Assembly: GCA_043809265.1 (NCBI GenBank)
Contig: JAZDDY010000137.1
Location: forward strand, 1-6,923
DNA: 6,923 bases
DNA from: JAPLVS01 sp043809265
Lineage (GTDB): Archaea > Iainarchaeota > Iainarchaeia > Iainarchaeales > DTGL01
Direction: 5' to 3'
Part shown: in pieces, positions 5,298 through 6,923 of the stretch
Position numbering within the stretch: the stretch's first letter is position 1
Layout: each line of letters begins with the position of its first letter
Position numbers and translations under genes: made by a program
The notes under the pieces: generated by a model
What the model saw: the letters and a program-made list of their open reading frames with translations, nothing else
Told to the model about the DNA's origin: nothing
The model's database searches: none

Positions 5298-5510
5298 ATG
5301 AAATGTTCTTTTTGCGGAAGCGATATCCTTGAAGGAACCGGAATGATTTTTGTCTTCAGGACAGGCAAGAGGCACAATTTTTGCTCCAGAAAGTGCGAAA
5401 AAAACCTGCTGAAACTCGGGAGAAAGCCGTCAAAGCAGAAATGGACCGCTGCATTCCGCTCCGAAAAAAAGCCTGAAAAGGCGAAAAAGGAAGCGAAGAA
5501 AGGCAAGTGA
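5298..5510 (+). CDS. rpl24e: Ribosomal protein L24e (eL24), zinc-finger type
   Basis: A 70-residue large-subunit protein. Cys3, Cys6, Cys29 and Cys33 form the C-x2-C...C-x3-C zinc site of the L24e/TRASH-type fold, with the family sequences MKCSFCGSDI and HNFCSRKCEKNL, then LGRKPSKQKWTAAFR (40-54). The tail from residue 55 is almost only Lys, Glu and Ala and is probably an rRNA-contacting extension. The length matches the short archaeal form without the long eukaryotic C-terminal helix. GAGGTGG (5287-5293) precedes the ATG by 4 nt. Its TGA stop (5508-5510) sits at the start of the GAGGTG used by the dUTPase gene, so translation of the two is probably coupled. Confidence 0.96.
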   Translation: MKCSFCGSDILEGTGMIFVFRTGKRHNFCSRKCEKNLLKLGRKPSKQKWTAAFRSEKKPEKAKKEAKKGK

Positions 5511-5519
5511 GGTGTGAGT

Positions 5520-5963
5520 TTGCTGGAATGCCAGACAGTCAAGGTGCAGAAAATCAGCGCGGACGCAAGGATGCCTGAAATGGCGCACCGCGGGGATTCA
5601 GGCTTCGACCTTTTCGCAAGCGAAACAGTTTCATTGAAGCCGGGCGAGAGAAAGCTTGTGGGCACAGGCCTGAAAATGGAAATTCCGGAAGGGCTTGAAG
5701 CGCAGGTCAGGCCGAAAAGCGGGCTTGCGATAAACCACGGGATTTCAGTGCTGAACACTCCCGGCACAATCGATTCCTGTTACAGGGGCGAAGTGAAAGT
5801 GATAATGGTTAATTTCAGCGAAAAGGAATTTTTGGTTGAAAAGGGCTCCAAGATAGCGCAGGCGGTTTTCGCAAAAGTGGAATTCCCGATATTGGAAGAA
5901 GCAAAAGAATTGAATGAAACGAAAAGGAGCGCGGGCGGATTCGGCTCGACCGGATTGAAGTGA
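5520..5963 (+). CDS. dut: dUTPase (dUTP pyrophosphatase), trimeric family
   Basis: A 147-residue enzyme that hydrolyses dUTP to dUMP and pyrophosphate, limiting uracil in DNA and supplying dUMP for dTMP synthesis. All five motifs of the homotrimeric family are present: I GDSGFDLFA (25-33), II RPKSGLA (64-70), III NTPGTIDSCYRGEVKV (79-94, with catalytic Asp85 and uracil-recognising Tyr88), IV KIAQAVF (111-117), V RSAGGFGSTG (136-145). Motif I is closer to dUTPase DAGxDL than to a dCTP deaminase pattern. Start: TTG at 5520 is chosen because GAGGTG (5509-5514) lies 5 nt upstream; a GTG at 5514 falls inside that Shine-Dalgarno and would add two residues. It sits between L24e and infB with gaps of 9 and 4 nt, the place usually held by ndk in other archaea. 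Confidence 0.95.
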   Translation: MLECQTVKVQKISADARMPEMAHRGDSGFDLFASETVSLKPGERKLVGTGLKMEIPEGLEAQVRPKSGLAINHGISVLNTPGTIDSCYRGEVKVIMVNFSEKEFLVEKGSKIAQAVFAKVEFPILEEAKELNETKRSAGGFGSTGLK

Positions 5964-5967
5964 TTTT

Positions 5968-6923
5968 ATGATTAGGGAACCGATTATTTCTGTTTTGGGG
6001 CATGTCGACCACGGCAAAACCACTTTCCTTGACAAAATCAGGGGCACAGCGCTTGCCGAAAGGGAGGCAGGCAGGATAACCCAGCACATAGGCGCGACAG
6101 AGGTTCCGATTGAAACGATAAAAGAATTGAGCGGCTCACTCATGGCAAGGTTCGGCTTCTCGCTGAATATTCCGGGGCTTTTGTTCATTGACACGCCTGG
6201 TCACGAGGCTTTCACAAACCTCAGGAAAAGGGGAGGATCGATTGCAGACCTTGCGGTCCTCATTGTCGATTTGACGCAGGGCTTCCAGAACCAGACAATC
6301 GAGGCAATCGAGATACTGCGCTCTTACAAGACGCCGTTCATTGTGGGCGCGACAAAAATCGACAGGCTCAAGGAATGGAATTCAAAAGAGGGGTCATTTC
6401 TTGAAAACCTGAAAAACCAGTCAAGCGGCGCGGAACACGAGCTGGATGAAAAGGTTTACGCGCTTGTCACATCGCTTTTCAAGTACGGTTTTGAGTCGGA
6501 AAGGATCGACCGCTGCGAGGATTTCACAAAACAGGTGCCGATAGTGCCTGTGTCAAGCATCTCAGGGGAAGGGATTCCGGAAATATTAATGCTTTTGGCA
6601 GGCTTGAGCCAGAAATTCCTGAAAAAAGAATTAGAGGTTTCGGAAAAAGAAGAAATGAAAGGCACTGTCCTTGAAGTAAAGGAAGAGAAAGGCTTCGGTG
6701 CTACTGCCGATGTGATATTATACCACGGCCAGATCCGCACAGGAAACGACATAGTCTTGGGCGGAAAAAACGGCATCATCAAAACAAAGGTGCGCGCACT
6801 GCTGAAGCCGATGCCGCTCGAGGAAATGCGCGACACAAAAAAGAAATTTGTCAAAGTAAAGGAAGCGATTGCGGCATGCGGCGTCAAGATTGCCGCCCCA
6901 GGCCTTGACGAGGCGCTTGCAGG
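5968..6923 (+). CDS. infB: Translation initiation factor aIF5B (IF2 homologue), 3'-truncated by the window
   Basis: The first 318 codons of a GTPase that joins ribosomal subunits and positions initiator tRNA; full archaeal proteins are about 600 residues. The G domain (1-210) shows G1 GHVDHGKTT (11-19), G2 ITQHIGAT (37-44), G3 DTPGHEAF (75-82) and a G5-like VSSISGEG (195-202). G4 reads TKID (129-132) instead of the usual NKID. An archaea-type insert LDEKVYALVTSLFKYGFESERIDR lies at 159-182. Domain II starts near 230 (KGTVLEVKEEKGFG), with RALLKPMPLEEMR (276-288) as in archaeal aIF5B. There is no long N-terminal extension, as expected for archaea. GTGAT (5960-5964) acts as Shine-Dalgarno and includes the dut stop codon, indicating coupling. 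No intein is seen in the visible part. Confidence 0.96.
   Translation, partial: MIREPIISVLGHVDHGKTTFLDKIRGTALAEREAGRITQHIGATEVPIETIKELSGSLMARFGFSLNIPGLLFIDTPGHEAFTNLRKRGGSIADLAVLIVDLTQGFQNQTIEAIEILRSYKTPFIVGATKIDRLKEWNSKEGSFLENLKNQSSGAEHELDEKVYALVTSLFKYGFESERIDRCEDFTKQVPIVPVSSISGEGIPEILMLLAGLSQKFLKKELEVSEKEEMKGTVLEVKEEKGFGATADVILYHGQIRTGNDIVLGGKNGIIKTKVRALLKPMPLEEMRDTKKKFVKVKEAIAACGVKIAAPGLDEALA

Noticed and set aside
4662..5375. 237-codon open frame on the minus strand across L7Ae, S28e and L24e
   Set aside because: It is antisense to three certain ribosomal protein genes and has no recognisable domain.
1..6923. CRISPR array, tRNA/rRNA genes, insertion sequence or attachment site
   Set aside because: No regular direct repeats, no cloverleaf-like sequence, no transposase or integrase frame and no long terminal inverted repeats were seen.

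Overview
The window is archaeal. It carries an archaeal/eukaryotic-type ribosomal protein set (L7Ae, S28e, L24e), the archaeal initiation factor aIF5B, an archaeal-type glutamyl-tRNA synthetase, a TrmB-family regulator and a MEMO-family protein. Ribosome binding sites match the archaeal GGAGGTGAT consensus, and AT-rich TATA-like boxes sit about 25-60 nt ahead of the unlinked genes. AGG/AGA arginine codons and ATA isoleucine codons are common. I cannot place the lineage: a euryarchaeote and a DPANN archaeon both fit.

Layout: (1) 26-817 +, MEMO1-family protein, cut close to the left edge. (2) 818-993, an AT-rich regulatory region with an inverted repeat and TATA-like boxes. (3) 994-1734 +, TrmB-family regulator. 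(4) 1796-3451 +, glutamyl-tRNA synthetase. (5) 3504-4025 -, an unrecognised membrane-anchored secreted protein with six cysteines, convergent with gltX. (6) 4130-4489 +, a small multi-pass membrane protein, divergent from (5) across a 104-bp region with two facing-away TATA boxes. (7) 4665-6923 +, a translation operon: L7Ae, S28e, L24e, dUTPase, aIF5B (truncated by the right edge).

The last block is the main one. Its genes are 4-9 nt apart, and the upstream stop codon lies in or beside the downstream Shine-Dalgarno. The exception is the 59-nt S28e-L24e gap, which holds a strong two-tier hairpin. From memory, the usual archaeal order is L7Ae-S28e-L24e-ndk-infB; here a complete trimeric dUTPase sits in the ndk slot. 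The L7Ae leader can fold into a UUCG-capped hairpin with a kink-turn-like internal loop that includes the Shine-Dalgarno, a plausible autoregulatory site for L7Ae, which is a kink-turn-binding protein. The aIF5B G4 motif reads TKID instead of NKID.

No mobile element, CRISPR array, tRNA/rRNA gene, defence system or clearly new system was found. The interest lies in the operon's gene substitution, its RNA leader and spacer structures, and one orphan exported protein. No gene-free stretch exceeds about 176 bases.
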